From Chryseobacterium sp. C-71 (GTDB lineage Bacteria > Bacteroidota > Bacteroidia > Flavobacteriales > Weeksellaceae): a stretch of DNA of 64,000 bases. The notes below the pieces were generated by a model, which saw only the letters and a list, made by a program, of their open reading frames with translations, searched no databases and was not told the DNA's origin. Shown here in pieces: positions 1-8,997 of the stretch. The DNA is taken from contig NZ_CP087131.1 of the NCBI RefSeq assembly GCF_020911865.1, forward strand, positions 2,852,001 to 2,916,000, given 5' to 3'. The translations under genes and the position numbers were made by a program. Each line of letters begins with the position of its first letter. The first letter of the stretch is position 1.

Positions 1-1
1 G

Positions 2-967
2 TACAGTACCAACGAAACACAGTACCGCGCAATGGCCTTAGACTTCCTTACCGGAGCAAAATTGGCGATTGAGAGAAACGCAGCGAACGGTCAGAAACTG
101 GATATCAAAATTGTGGATTCTGGAAACGAAGCTTCATTTAAAAGTTCTCTTACACAGATTAATCCAAATAATACAGATTTAATTATCGGTCCATTCTTCA
201 AATCGAATGTAATTGATCTTTTAGATTTTACAAAAACTCAGAAAATACCTGTGGTTGCGCCATTTGCCAACTCTCCGGAATTATATAACTACAGCAATTT
301 AATTATTGTAGAGACCAACGATCAGGCATACGCTGATAAGATCGTTGAGGAAGTGAAAACGGTATACTCAGATCAGAAAATATATGTAGTGGCAGATGCT
401 AAGAAAGATAATGCCAATTACATCAAAGCAAATCTTGAGAAAGTATTAAAAAATGCAAATGTTACTCTAGTGAATTCTGCATCAGAAATTCAGTTAGATC
501 AAAACATGATGACGGGTCAATCTGCACCGGTGATTGCAATTTTGGCAAGTGATAATGATACAGTGGGTGAAGCTTTCTCCAGCCGAATGATTGCTCTTTC
601 TAAAGAAGTTCAGGGCATGAAAGCGTTCAGTTTATATTCTGTTCCAAGCTTTGAGAAAAAGGTTGATGAATTGAGCCAGGCGAGTTTAGTTTACTTAATG
701 GATAGAAAAATAAATGCAGAAGGCAGTTTTGAAAAAGAAATATTAGCGGCTTATAAAGCTAAATATTGCAAAACTCCTGGTAAATATGCAGTGATTGGTT
801 TTGATGTCGTCAATGATATGTTGGCAAGAGAGAACAAAAAAGGTGAGATTTTCAAGCAGATGAATAAAGTTCAGACGCAACTTGCAACAAAGTTTGAATT
901 TGTAAAGTCTAAAGCCAACGGTGCTTACGTCAATACCGGGTTCCGTGTTATAACACTTACACCTTAA
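2..967 (+). CDS. Periplasmic-binding-protein-fold protein (5' partial)
   Basis: The reading frame is open to the window edge, so the N-terminus is missing. About 320 residues are visible. They alternate strands and helices as in type-1 periplasmic binding proteins (Leu/Ile/Val receptor fold): segments such as TDLIIGPFFKSN, IPVVAPFANS and KYAVIGFDVVNDML are typical of the two-lobed fold. In Flavobacteriia such domains often sit behind N-terminal LysM repeats in cell-envelope proteins rather than in true ABC receptors; that N-terminal part would lie outside the window, so this is only an inference. No membrane span is visible. fabD follows after 60 bp with its own promoter-like box, so the two are probably separate units. 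Confidence 0.6.
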   Translation, partial: YSTNETQYRAMALDFLTGAKLAIERNAANGQKLDIKIVDSGNEASFKSSLTQINPNNTDLIIGPFFKSNVIDLLDFTKTQKIPVVAPFANSPELYNYSNLIIVETNDQAYADKIVEEVKTVYSDQKIYVVADAKKDNANYIKANLEKVLKNANVTLVNSASEIQLDQNMMTGQSAPVIAILASDNDTVGEAFSSRMIALSKEVQGMKAFSLYSVPSFEKKVDELSQASLVYLMDRKINAEGSFEKEILAAYKAKYCKTPGKYAVIGFDVVNDMLARENKKGEIFKQMNKVQTQLATKFEFVKSKANGAYVNTGFRVITLTP

Positions 968-996
968 GAGTCAAAAAAAATCTACTTTTAAAAGTA

Positions 997-1004
997 TATA
1001 TTTG
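997..1004 (+). promoter_or_regulatory. Bacteroidetes -7 box for fabD
   Basis: TATATTTG matches the TAnnTTTG -7 element exactly and lies 24 nt before the fabD start. No TTG is present at the usual -33 spacing, so only half of the promoter is supported. Confidence 0.45.
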
Positions 1005-1027
1005 TATTAAATTTTTTAAATCAATAA

Positions 1028-1903
1028 ATGAAAGCACTTGTATTTCCTGGGCAGGGTTCACAGTTTGTAGGGATGGGAAAAGAGTTATACGATTCCCGTA
1101 AAGACATTAAAGACCTAATGGAATCTGCTAATGAAATTTTAGGATTCGACATCTTATCCATTATGTTTGGTGGAGCAGATGAGGATCTGAAAAAAACGGA
1201 GGTTACCCAACCTTCAATCTTTATTCATTCGGTTGCTGCGTTAAAAGCAGTAAACGGTCTTGGAGCCGAAATGGTTGCAGGACACTCTTTAGGAGAATTT
1301 TCAGCATTGGTTGCGAACGGAGTTTTATCTTTCGATGACGGTTTGAAACTGGTTTCTGAAAGAGCAAAAGCGATGCAGGCAGCTTGTGATGTTAATCCAA
1401 GTTCTATGGCAGCGATTCTAGGCTTAGATGATGCTAAAGTGGAAGAAATATGCGCAAGTATAGATGGGATTGTAGTTCCCGCAAATTATAATTGTCCCGG
1501 ACAATTGGTAATTTCTGGAGAAACAGTTGCAGTAGAAGAAGCTTGCGCTAAATTAAAAGAAGCAGGAGCAAAAAGAGCGTTATTGTTGCCGGTAAACGGA
1601 GCTTTCCATTCACCATTGATGCAACCTGCACAAGAGAGATTGGCAGCGGCAATTGAAAACACCAAATTCAGAAAAGCTACAATTCCGGTTTATCAGAATA
1701 TTACCACGACTGCCGTGACAGATCCTGATCAGATTAAAGCAAATCTTATTGCTCAGTTAACAGGTCCTGTAAAATGGACGCAGTCTGTACAAAATATGAT
1801 CAAAGATGGTGCTACCAATTTTATTGAAGTAGGACCTGGAAAGACTTTACAAGGATTAATTAAAAAAATTGACAGCGAAGTTACATCGGCTTCCGCAATT
1901 TAA
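1028..1903 (+). CDS. fabD: Malonyl-CoA:ACP transacylase FabD
   Basis: FabD moves the malonyl group from CoA to acyl carrier protein to feed fatty-acid elongation in the cytoplasm. The protein has 291 residues, a normal FabD length. It starts with the family motif FPGQGSQ (residues 6-12, oxyanion Gln11), carries the nucleophile elbow GHSLGE with Ser87, and has the partner histidine in GAFHSP (His194). The C-terminal VGPGKTLQGL segment is also typical. The ATG is preceded by an A/T-rich leader without a Shine-Dalgarno site, as usual in this phylum. The GHMP kinase gene begins 13 nt after the stop, so the two are probably cotranscribed, although no functional link is obvious. Confidence 0.96.
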   Translation: MKALVFPGQGSQFVGMGKELYDSRKDIKDLMESANEILGFDILSIMFGGADEDLKKTEVTQPSIFIHSVAALKAVNGLGAEMVAGHSLGEFSALVANGVLSFDDGLKLVSERAKAMQAACDVNPSSMAAILGLDDAKVEEICASIDGIVVPANYNCPGQLVISGETVAVEEACAKLKEAGAKRALLLPVNGAFHSPLMQPAQERLAAAIENTKFRKATIPVYQNITTTAVTDPDQIKANLIAQLTGPVKWTQSVQNMIKDGATNFIEVGPGKTLQGLIKKIDSEVTSASAI

Positions 1904-1915
1904 TTTAAATAAAAA

Positions 1916-2818
1916 ATGGGCGAGATTTATTCACCGGGAAAGCTGATGCTGACTTCAGAATATTTCGCTGTAGACGGAGCTCTTGTCTTAGCGGTACCCA
2001 CCAAGCTAGGACAAGAGTTTTTTTTTGAAGAAAAGCAAGACGGAAAATATCTTATTTTCTGGGAAGCCTATCATCAAAACAAATTATGGTTAAAAGCGGT
2101 CATCGATTATAAAAATTGGCAGATTCTTGAGACCAATATTACTTCAAGCGCAGAGTTTATTCTTAAAACTCTCAAAAACGTTCAGAGTCTTTCTGAAATT
2201 AAATTAAAAAGCACAGATTCATATTATTTAAAAACTAACCTTCAGTTTCCGGCCGATTATGGTTTAGGAAGCAGTTCTACCTTAATGAACAATCTTGCAG
2301 AATGGTCTGAGATTGATCCTTTTCATCTTAATTCTATAAGTTTAGGTGGAAGCGGATATGATATTGCGGTAGCAAAAGCGAAGTCTGCAGTATTGTATCA
2401 AAACAAACCTCAAATACATTTTGAAAAGGTAGATTTTAATCCGAAATTTAAGAATGAGCTGATTTTCATTCACTTAAATCAAAAGCAGGATAGTCGGGAA
2501 GGAATTAATCTTTATAAGTCTAAAATAAAGTCTCAAAATTTAGTCGATGAATTTTCTAATCTCACAAGAAATATTTTATTGTGTGATGAATTAGATAATT
2601 TTTCTGACTTAATGGTGTTGCATGAACAGCGTATTTCTGATTTTATTGAAATACCGACAGTTAAATCAATTTTTTTTGCAGATTGTGTAAAATTTGTCAA
2701 AAGTTTAGGCGCTTGGGGCGGTGATTTTGTGATGAGCGCAAAATTTGAGGGCTATGAAGACTATTTTTGGGGAAAAGGTTTTACTACTGTTTTTGAATGG
2801 GATGATTTAATAGTTTGA
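1916..2818 (+). CDS. GHMP-family small-molecule kinase (GYDIA type)
   Basis: This 300-residue protein has the GHMP kinase layout. The N-terminal MGEIYSPGKLMLTSEY corresponds to motif 1 (PGKLxLxGEY in mevalonate-type kinases), and FPADYGLGSSSTL at about 112-122 is the ATP-binding Pro-X3-Gly-Leu-Gly-Ser-Ser motif. LGGSGYDIAVA at about 141-151 resembles the GxxSGxD segment. The family includes mevalonate, galactose and homoserine kinases. This divergent flavobacterial branch is often annotated only as GHMP kinase, and the substrate cannot be read from sequence; mevalonate-pathway use is possible. It follows fabD closely. Confidence 0.8.
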   Translation: MGEIYSPGKLMLTSEYFAVDGALVLAVPTKLGQEFFFEEKQDGKYLIFWEAYHQNKLWLKAVIDYKNWQILETNITSSAEFILKTLKNVQSLSEIKLKSTDSYYLKTNLQFPADYGLGSSSTLMNNLAEWSEIDPFHLNSISLGGSGYDIAVAKAKSAVLYQNKPQIHFEKVDFNPKFKNELIFIHLNQKQDSREGINLYKSKIKSQNLVDEFSNLTRNILLCDELDNFSDLMVLHEQRISDFIEIPTVKSIFFADCVKFVKSLGAWGGDFVMSAKFEGYEDYFWGKGFTTVFEWDDLIV

Positions 2819-2848
2819 TAATGAGCTAATTAAAAGGTTTGTTTTTTA

Positions 2849-2879
2849 TTTGCCATTTTCGCTTATATGTTTATATTTA
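2849..2879 (+). promoter_or_regulatory. Promoter of pckA
   Basis: TTTG at 2849-2852 and TATATTTA at 2872-2879 are separated by 19 nt. They match the Bacteroidetes -33 and -7 elements, with one mismatch in the last position of the -7 box. The predicted transcript start is near 2885. Confidence 0.5.
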
Positions 2880-2884
2880 TCGAA

Positions 2885-2916
2885 GTTTAACAATTCGTTA
2901 ATATGAATTGTTAAAC
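2885..2916 (+). promoter_or_regulatory. Inverted repeat at the pckA transcript start
   Basis: GTTTAACAATTC (2885-2896) and GAATTGTTAAAC (2905-2916) form a perfect 12-bp inverted repeat with an 8-nt centre. It starts just after the predicted promoter. It could be a repressor operator for carbon-source control of pckA or a protective 5' hairpin in the mRNA. It lacks a following T-run, so it is not a terminator. Confidence 0.5.
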
Positions 2917-2947
2917 GAACAAAAAGCAAAAAGAAAATATAAGTAAA

Positions 2948-4564
2948 ATGAAAAACGCTAAAATCATCCAGGATTTACAAAAATTAGGGATTAAAGGAGA
3001 GTATGAATTAACTTATAATCCTTCGTACGAAGAGTTATATCAAGCGGAAATGGCGCCTGAAAATCAGGGGTTTGAAAAAGCTGAGCTTACAGAATCTGGT
3101 GCGGTATCTGTACAGACAGGGATTTTCACTGGCCGCTCGCCGAAGGATAGATACATTGTTCAGGACGACGTTACGAAAGATACTATTTTCTGGGACGGTA
3201 AAGTAAACCTTCCTACAACGCCCGAAATTTTCGAATCTTGTAAAGATTTAGTTTTAAATCAACTTTCTGGTGCCAAAAAAATCTATGTTGTCGATACATT
3301 TTGCGGTACTAATGAAGATACAAGACTAAAAGTAAGATTTATCGTTGAAGTTGCTTGGCAGGCGCATTTCGTTACAAATATGTTCATCCGTCCATCTCAT
3401 TACGATTTAGAAAACTATGGAGAACCGGATTTCACTGTAATTAATGGTTCAAAAACTACCAACCCAAATTGGGAAGAGCAGGAATTGAATTCTGAAAACT
3501 TTGTAATGTTCAATCTTACTGAAAAACTTCAGATTATCGGAGGAACTTGGTATGGTGGAGAAATGAAAAAAGGAATGTTTGCGATGATGAATTATTACCT
3601 TCCATTGAAAGGTATGGCATCGATGCACTGTTCTGCTAACGTTGGTGAAGAAGGAGATGTAGCGTTATTCTTCGGGCTTTCGGGAACAGGAAAAACGACT
3701 TTGTCTGCAGATCCTAAAAGATATTTAATTGGTGACGACGAGCACGGTTGGGATAACAACGGAGTTTTCAACTATGAAGGCGGTTGTTATGCTAAAGTGA
3801 TTGATTTGTCAGCAGAAAAAGAACCTGATATTTTCAGAGCGATTAAAAGAGATGCGCTTTTAGAAAATGTAGTGGTTAATGACGGAATCGCTGACTACAA
3901 AGACGGTTCAATCACAGAAAATACGAGAGTTTCTTATCCTATTTATCATATTAATAAAATTGTTTTACCTTCAAAAGCAGGTCATGCAAGTAAGATTGTT
4001 TATCTTTCTGCAGATGCGTTTGGAGTTTTGCCTCCGGTTTCTATTTTAGATGAAAATCAGGCTCAATATCATTTCCTTTGTGGTTATACTTCAAAATTAG
4101 CCGGAACTGAAAGAGGAATTACAGAACCTGAACCATCTTTCTCTCCTGCATTTGGTGAAGCATTCTTAACATTGCATCCAACGATGTATTCTAAAACATT
4201 GATTGGTAAAATGAAAGAGCACGGTGCAAAAGCTTATTTAGTGAACACAGGTTGGAACGGTACAGGAAAAAGAATCTCTTTAAAAGATACAAGAGCAATC
4301 ATTGATGCTATCATCGACGGCTCAATCGAAAATGCTGAGAAAACTACAATTCCAGTGATGAATTTAGAAATTCCAACTTCATTACCAAATGTTTCTGAAG
4401 GAATTTTAGATCCGAGAGATACATATAATGACGTTGCAGAATGGGAAGAAAAAGCAAAAGATCTTGCTGCAAAATATATTAAGAACTTCGATCAGTACTG
4501 CGGTAATGATGAAGCCAAGAAGCTGATTGCCTCTGGTCCTCAATTGCAGGAACAGACCATTTAG
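2948..4564 (+). CDS. pckA: Phosphoenolpyruvate carboxykinase (ATP)
   Basis: PckA converts oxaloacetate and ATP to phosphoenolpyruvate, CO2 and ADP, the first committed step of gluconeogenesis. The 538 residues match the ATP-dependent family in length. TGRSPKDR (61-68) is the substrate-binding loop, [11 protein letters not shown] (243-253) is the kinase-1a P-loop, and GDDEHGW (262-268) is the metal-binding kinase-2 segment. The C-terminal [12 protein letters not shown] adenine-binding region is also present. The GTP-dependent family lacks this P-loop context. The gene has its own promoter and an inverted repeat upstream, and a strong terminator directly after the stop, so it is monocistronic. 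Confidence 0.98.
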   Translation: MKNAKIIQDLQKLGIKGEYELTYNPSYEELYQAEMAPENQGFEKAELTESGAVSVQTGIFTGRSPKDRYIVQDDVTKDTIFWDGKVNLPTTPEIFESCKDLVLNQLSGAKKIYVVDTFCGTNEDTRLKVRFIVEVAWQAHFVTNMFIRPSHYDLENYGEPDFTVINGSKTTNPNWEEQELNSENFVMFNLTEKLQIIGGTWYGGEMKKGMFAMMNYYLPLKGMASMHCSANVGEEGDVALFFGLSGTGKTTLSADPKRYLIGDDEHGWDNNGVFNYEGGCYAKVIDLSAEKEPDIFRAIKRDALLENVVVNDGIADYKDGSITENTRVSYPIYHINKIVLPSKAGHASKIVYLSADAFGVLPPVSILDENQAQYHFLCGYTSKLAGTERGITEPEPSFSPAFGEAFLTLHPTMYSKTLIGKMKEHGAKAYLVNTGWNGTGKRISLKDTRAIIDAIIDGSIENAEKTTIPVMNLEIPTSLPNVSEGILDPRDTYNDVAEWEEKAKDLAAKYIKNFDQYCGNDEAKKLIASGPQLQEQTI

Positions 4565-4575
4565 AAATAGTGAAG

Positions 4576-4602
4576 AGCCTCATTGATTGATGAGGCTTTT
4601 TT
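4576..4602 (+). terminator. Intrinsic terminator after pckA
   Basis: The stem AGCCTCAT (4576-4583) / ATGAGGCT (4590-4597) closes a 6-nt loop and runs into six T residues. It lies 12 nt after the pckA stop. Confidence 0.9.
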
Positions 4603-4622
4603 ATTAGTTTAAATTCTAAAAT

Positions 4623-5105
4623 TCAATCATTCCAGCCGTAGCTCTGCCAACTCTTATGTTCGCTTGAATAAACTTCTCGTACAAAAAATCCTCTTTTGTA
4701 TTCAATTTCAAAATTGTTTGAATCTCTGTTTTTACTATATTGTATACCAAATGTTGTATTTAATGAATTTGGATAAATGTTTTTACTATTCTCTAATTTA
4801 TTAATAATTTGTTCTGATCGTAATCTTTGAGTTTTATCTACAATATAAGTTGAAAACAACTGCATAAATAAAAAAACGGGCAATAGTAAAAATATTTTTG
4901 TTGATCTTAGTTTGAATGTTTTTTTCTTATATCTAATAAAATTGATAATGAAAAGTAATAAGGAAACTAATAATATTATTCCGAAAGGAATTAATAAAAA
5001 GAACATTTGAAAAGCGACAAAGTAATCTATGAATGGTGTAATAATTCCGAGAATAATTACTGAAATCCAAATAAATTTAATAGGATTTTTCCTCAACATA
5101 TTCAT
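4623..5105 (-). CDS. Small membrane protein, unknown
   Basis: I do not recognise this 160-residue protein. It has three hydrophobic spans, roughly residues 11-33, 36-58 and 70-88, separated by basic loops (RYKKKTFKLR). A C-terminal soluble part of about 70 residues with many aromatic and charged residues is probably exposed on the far side of the membrane. The A/T richness is higher than in the neighbours. It sits downstream of aroQ on the same strand with a 23-bp gap, so cotranscription with aroQ is possible but no functional link is evident. Confidence 0.6.
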   Translation of the reverse strand: MNMLRKNPIKFIWISVIILGIITPFIDYFVAFQMFFLLIPFGIILLVSLLLFIINFIRYKKKTFKLRSTKIFLLLPVFLFMQLFSTYIVDKTQRLRSEQIINKLENSKNIYPNSLNTTFGIQYSKNRDSNNFEIEYKRGFFVREVYSSEHKSWQSYGWND

Positions 5106-5128
5106 ATTTAATAAATTGAATAGAAAAT

Positions 5129-5536
5129 CTATTTCAAGCTCAATATCGCCAATCGATAGCCCTCCATCCCAAAACCTGACAAAACAGCATCAGTACAAGC
5201 TGCAGTCACAGATTTCTGCCTAAATTCTTCTCTTTTGTAAATATTGCTGATGTGCACTTCCACTTTCGGTTTCTGAATATTTTTTAAACAATCCGCAATC
5301 GCATAAGAATAATGCGTGAAAGCTCCGGGATTGATAACAACCGCATCAAAATCATCTTCCTGAAATCTGTTAATCAGTTCACCTTCAATGTTCGACTGAT
5401 AATAATGCAACTCGTGTGAAGTGAACTCAGACTTTAATTTTTCTAAATAATCTTCCATGGAAATGTTTCCATAGATTTCAGGTTCTCTTGTGCCTAAAAG
5501 ATTCAGATTCGGGCCGTTGATAATTAAAACTTTCAT
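5129..5536 (-). CDS. aroQ: 3-dehydroquinate dehydratase, type II
   Basis: AroQ removes water from 3-dehydroquinate in the shikimate pathway to aromatic amino acids. The 135-residue length is normal or slightly short for the type II family. The N-terminal signature INGPNLNLLGTREPEIYG is complete, with the catalytic Arg and Tyr in REPEIYG. The substrate-binding segment NPGAFTHYSYAIADC and the catalytic-histidine segment VEVHISNIYKREEFR follow in family order. Type II enzymes form dodecamers and work through an enolate, unlike the Schiff-base type I enzyme AroD. The start is the ATG directly before the KVLIINGPN strand. Confidence 0.96.
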   Translation of the reverse strand: MKVLIINGPNLNLLGTREPEIYGNISMEDYLEKLKSEFTSHELHYYQSNIEGELINRFQEDDFDAVVINPGAFTHYSYAIADCLKNIQKPKVEVHISNIYKREEFRQKSVTAACTDAVLSGFGMEGYRLAILSLK

Positions 5537-5730
5537 AAGATAAATTTAAAAACTTTTTTCAATAAGTTTATTATTTTGTGATAAAATCCAATTTAGCCAT
5601 TTGAATTATTTTTAATGATTTTTATCATATTTAAGAATTTGATAATTTTTATAACTTCCTATTTTAGTGTTTTTTAAGAATTTTTTAAGTTAATTTTCAT
5701 TAAATAATAATCTGAAATCACAAAGTCTAC

Positions 5731-5761
5731 TTGTTTTGTAGACTAATTGTTTTTAGATTTA
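5731..5761 (+). promoter_or_regulatory. Promoter of the SAM-riboswitch / susC transcript
   Basis: TTG at 5731-5733 and TAGATTTA at 5754-5761 are 20 nt apart and fit the Bacteroidetes consensus, with one mismatch in the -7 box. The predicted transcript start, about 5767, lies a few nucleotides before the riboswitch P1 stem. Confidence 0.5.
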
Positions 5762-5774
5762 CATTCATATTTCG

Positions 5775-5933
5775 ATTGGCTTATAAAGAAAGACGGAGGG
5801 AACTGACCCTGTGAAATCTTAACAACCTGCTCTTTGCAAGGTGTTACATTCAGCCTTTAAAGGAAAAATAAGCAATTGGTTAATCGTATTTATCGATGCC
5901 CTTTGCTGTCTTTTCTGTAAAGGGTTATTTTTT
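5775..5933 (+). promoter_or_regulatory. SAM-I (S-box) riboswitch with terminator
   Basis: The aptamer shows the conserved S-box core: GAGGGAACTGACCCTGTGAA (5796-5815), followed by AACAACCTGC with the P4-like hairpin ACCTGC/GCAAGGT at 5825-5842. P1 is visible: GCTTAT (5779-5784) pairs with ATAAGC (5868-5873), and flanking ATT/AAT extends it. The expression platform is CCCTTT (5899-5904) / AAAGGG (5919-5924) followed by TTATTTTTT, an intrinsic terminator ending 12 nt before the susC start. By analogy with known SAM-I riboswitches, SAM should stabilise P1 and allow termination, turning the importer on when methionine or SAM is scarce. The alternative antiterminator pairing was not worked out. 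Confidence 0.9.
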
Positions 5934-5945
5934 AATAATAGATAA

Positions 5946-8867
5946 ATGAAATGGATTATGATTAACAAAAATTTAATTAATTCTAAAATTTGGATTCCTC
6001 CTGTGGCTGTGTTTTTCTTAGGAATAATCAATGTAAACGGGCAGGAAACAAAAAAAGATACACTTCGCGAACAGGAAATAGATGAAGTCGTAGTAGTCGC
6101 TTACGGAAAAGCGAAAAAAACAAGTTACACAGGTTCTGTATCTACAATTTCAAGTGAAAAAATAAATAACAGACCGGTAACGAATATTACCAAAGCTTTG
6201 GAAGGTCAGGTTCCGGGGCTTCAGTCGGTAAGTTCTTCGGGACAGCCTGGTGCTACGGCCTCTATACGTATTCGTGGAATTGGTTCGGTGAGTGCTTCCA
6301 GCAATCCTTTGTTTGTGGTTGACGGAATTCCTTTTGACGGAAACATTAATTCGATAAGTCCGAATGATATTGAATCCATAAGTGTTTTGAAAGATGCTAC
6401 AGCAAGTTCATTATACGGATCTAGAGCAGCTAACGGAGTGATTATTGTCACAACAAAATCCGGTAAAAAAGGTGAGGCAAAGATCAACTTTAATATCAGT
6501 CAGGGATTTTCTAGCAGAGCGGTTAAAGATTATGAGCAGGTGAATACTGATCAGTATTTTCAGCTTTATTGGGAAGCTTTGAGAAATGGGTACAAATCGA
6601 GTCAGGTTTCTTCACAGCAGGCGGCGCAGATGGCAAGTGATAATCTGGTGTCTTCGTTAGGAATCAATCCTTACGGTTCCAGTTTTGCAAAACCAGTCGG
6701 AACTGACGGGAAGCTTTTGTCAGGAGCCAGTGCTTTATGGAACGATGACTGGAGAGATATTCTTCAAAGAGTGGCTGCAAGAAGTCAGGTTGATCTGGAT
6801 TTCAGCGGGGGCAGCGAAAAAAGCAATTATTATTTCTCTTTAGGTTATCTTGACGATAAAGGAATTGCCATTGGGTCAGGGTTTACAAAATACAGCACAA
6901 GACTGAAAATCAATTCTGAAGTCAAAAAATGGTTGAATGTCGGAGCTAATTTAAGTTATACCAACAGTCTTCAGGAAGCGCCGCCTTCGTCAGATTCCAG
7001 AACGGATAATATCATTAATGCGGCAAGAGTCATTCCTTCGTTTTATCCTTATTACGAAAGAAATGCAGATGGAAGCCACAGATTAGATGGCAATGGAAAT
7101 TACATTTACGACTTTGGAAAATACCGTCCGACGAGTGCTTTGCAGAACCAGAATGCGGCAGCCACTTTGCCTTTAGATAAAAATGAAAACAGAGAAGATA
7201 ACTTTTCAGGAAAAGGATTTCTTGACTTTACTTTCTTACCAGAATTGAAATTTAAATCCAGCTTTTCTGTTGATTTGGTGAATTACAACGGTCACTTTTA
7301 TTCAAATCCTTTACTAGGTGAGGGAAGTGAAATCGGGGGTTCTGTGACCAAAACAAACTCCAGAACTTTGTCGTATACGACGAGTAATATTCTGACTTAT
7401 GATAAAAAACTTAACAAGCATCACTTTAATCTTTTGGCGGGTCAGGAATTTTACCATTATGAATTTCAGACCATCTCCGGAAGCAGAAGCCAGTTTTCAC
7501 TTCCCTATTATTATGAGCCGGATGCGGCAGCTTTGTTAGGTGGTTTCAGTGGAAACAGTGATAAATTAGGCTTGTTAAGTTTCTTAGGAAAAGCGGAATA
7601 TGATTTTAAAAATAAATATTTTGTTTCCGGATCGGTAAGAGCAGATGGTTCTTCAAGATTTTCTCCCGAAAACAGATGGGGAACGTTCTGGTCAATCGGT
7701 GGATCCTGGAGGGCTTCGAATGAAGATTTCATTAAAGATTTAAATATATTCGATCAGTTGACCCTTCGTGCAAGTTATGGAGGACAGGGAAATGACAAAT
7801 TGAGCACTTACTATGCGTACCAAAGTTTGTACACATTTTATAACAATTTAGGTGAAGGCGGTACGGTGGCAAGCAGACTTCCGACTCCGGATCTGAAATG
7901 GGAAACCAATCTCAATCTGAATGTAGGTTTGGAGTTTGCCATTCTGAAAAACAGAATCAAAGGAAATGTAGAATATTTTCAGCGTCAGAGTCAGGATCTT
8001 TTGTTTGATATGCCTTTGGCCCCTTCGGTTGGTTTTAGCGGATATCAGGCAAATATCGGAGAATTGAAAAATGCAGGTTTTGAATTTTCTCTATTGACAA
8101 CACCCGTTAAAAATGATAATTTCCAGTGGGATGTTGACGTCAATCTGACTACTTTAAATAATAAAATCACCAAGCTTCCGAAAGGCTCCATCGTCAGCGG
8201 AACAAAACTTCTGCAGGTTGGAGGTTCTATTTACGATTTCTTTATTCCTGAATGGATGGGAGTTGACCCGAGCAACGGAAACCCACTTTGGAAAACAATT
8301 ACTACCGATGCCAACGGAAATACAGTAGAAGGAACAACTTCTGAATATGCAAAAGCCACAAAAACTTTGCAGGGTTCTTCTTTGCCGAAAGTAATGGGAG
8401 GCCTTACCACGAGCATCAGATATAAAGATTTTGATTTTTCAGGATTGCTGACTTTCAGTTTAGGTGGTAAAATTCTGGATACCGATTATATGATGTTAAT
8501 GCACAACGGAAGTGCTGCCGGAAGAGCATGGAGCTCTGAAATGTTAAATCGATGGACTCCCGAAAACACCAATACCGACGTTCCGGCATTAAGTACAACG
8601 ACCAATAACTGGACGTCAGCTTCGTCGAGATTTTTATACTCTGGAACGTATGCAAGAATTAAAAATGTGAGTCTGGGATACACACTTCCGTCAAATTATT
8701 TTGAAAGAATTGGATTGAAAAAACTGAGAGTCTACGTGCAGGCAGAAAATCTTTTAACATTCTACAAACATAAAGGAATGGATCCTGAGCAGACCCTAGA
8801 TGGAACAACCTATTATAGATATCCTGCAATGAGAACGGTAACTTTTGGACTGCAGGCTACGCTTTAA
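5946..8867 (+). CDS. SusC/RagA-type TonB-dependent outer-membrane importer
   Basis: SusC proteins are TonB-linked outer-membrane barrels that work with a SusD lipoprotein lid. This one has 973 residues. After a signal-like N-terminus ending near NVNGQ comes the TonB-box-like IDEVVVVAYG, then the plug domain with the SusC signatures ALEGQVPGLQ, IRIRGIGSV, PLFVVDGIPFDG and GVIIVTTKSG (about 60-170). The barrel ends in the aromatic C-terminus typical of outer-membrane proteins. The usual N-terminal carboxypeptidase-like regulatory domain is absent, which explains the modest length. An internal ATG four codons in (5958) would also give a good signal peptide. The SAM riboswitch implies a sulfur-metabolite cargo such as methionine or a derivative, which is inference. 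Confidence 0.93.
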   Translation: MKWIMINKNLINSKIWIPPVAVFFLGIINVNGQETKKDTLREQEIDEVVVVAYGKAKKTSYTGSVSTISSEKINNRPVTNITKALEGQVPGLQSVSSSGQPGATASIRIRGIGSVSASSNPLFVVDGIPFDGNINSISPNDIESISVLKDATASSLYGSRAANGVIIVTTKSGKKGEAKINFNISQGFSSRAVKDYEQVNTDQYFQLYWEALRNGYKSSQVSSQQAAQMASDNLVSSLGINPYGSSFAKPVGTDGKLLSGASALWNDDWRDILQRVAARSQVDLDFSGGSEKSNYYFSLGYLDDKGIAIGSGFTKYSTRLKINSEVKKWLNVGANLSYTNSLQEAPPSSDSRTDNIINAARVIPSFYPYYERNADGSHRLDGNGNYIYDFGKYRPTSALQNQNAAATLPLDKNENREDNFSGKGFLDFTFLPELKFKSSFSVDLVNYNGHFYSNPLLGEGSEIGGSVTKTNSRTLSYTTSNILTYDKKLNKHHFNLLAGQEFYHYEFQTISGSRSQFSLPYYYEPDAAALLGGFSGNSDKLGLLSFLGKAEYDFKNKYFVSGSVRADGSSRFSPENRWGTFWSIGGSWRASNEDFIKDLNIFDQLTLRASYGGQGNDKLSTYYAYQSLYTFYNNLGEGGTVASRLPTPDLKWETNLNLNVGLEFAILKNRIKGNVEYFQRQSQDLLFDMPLAPSVGFSGYQANIGELKNAGFEFSLLTTPVKNDNFQWDVDVNLTTLNNKITKLPKGSIVSGTKLLQVGGSIYDFFIPEWMGVDPSNGNPLWKTITTDANGNTVEGTTSEYAKATKTLQGSSLPKVMGGLTTSIRYKDFDFSGLLTFSLGGKILDTDYMMLMHNGSAAGRAWSSEMLNRWTPENTNTDVPALSTTTNNWTSASSRFLYSGTYARIKNVSLGYTLPSNYFERIGLKKLRVYVQAENLLTFYKHKGMDPEQTLDGTTYYRYPAMRTVTFGLQATL

Positions 8868-8887
8868 TCCTTTTTAAAATTTAAACA

Positions 8888-8997
8888 ATGAAATCGCCAT
8901 GATTTGGAAACACAAAAACTGATGAAGATGACACGATTCCATAACCTGTCCCGACCATTCGGGATGACCTTTAAAAAACAATAAAATCCTACATATG
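8888..8997 (+). promoter_or_regulatory. Leader-like repeated element, copy A (before susD)
   Basis: This is the longest of three related elements in the window (others at 30480-30569 and 44470-44540). The block AAATCGCCATGATTT (8891-8905) can form an AAATC/GATTT hairpin. TGAAGAT (8923-8929), four free bases, then CGATT (8934-8938) follow; CGATT can instead pair with AATCG (8892-8896), so two pairings exclude each other. Copy A alone has an inserted CCCG/CGGG hairpin (8950-8963). An A-rich stretch with TACATATGAAA then ends on the susD start codon. It lies inside a presumed operon, so it may act on translation, RNA processing or stability of susD. No named RNA family is recognised. Confidence 0.6.

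Noticed and set aside
6221..6487. Minus-strand frame of 88 codons inside susC
   Set aside because: It mirrors the plug-domain coding strand and shows no protein signature; a shadow frame.
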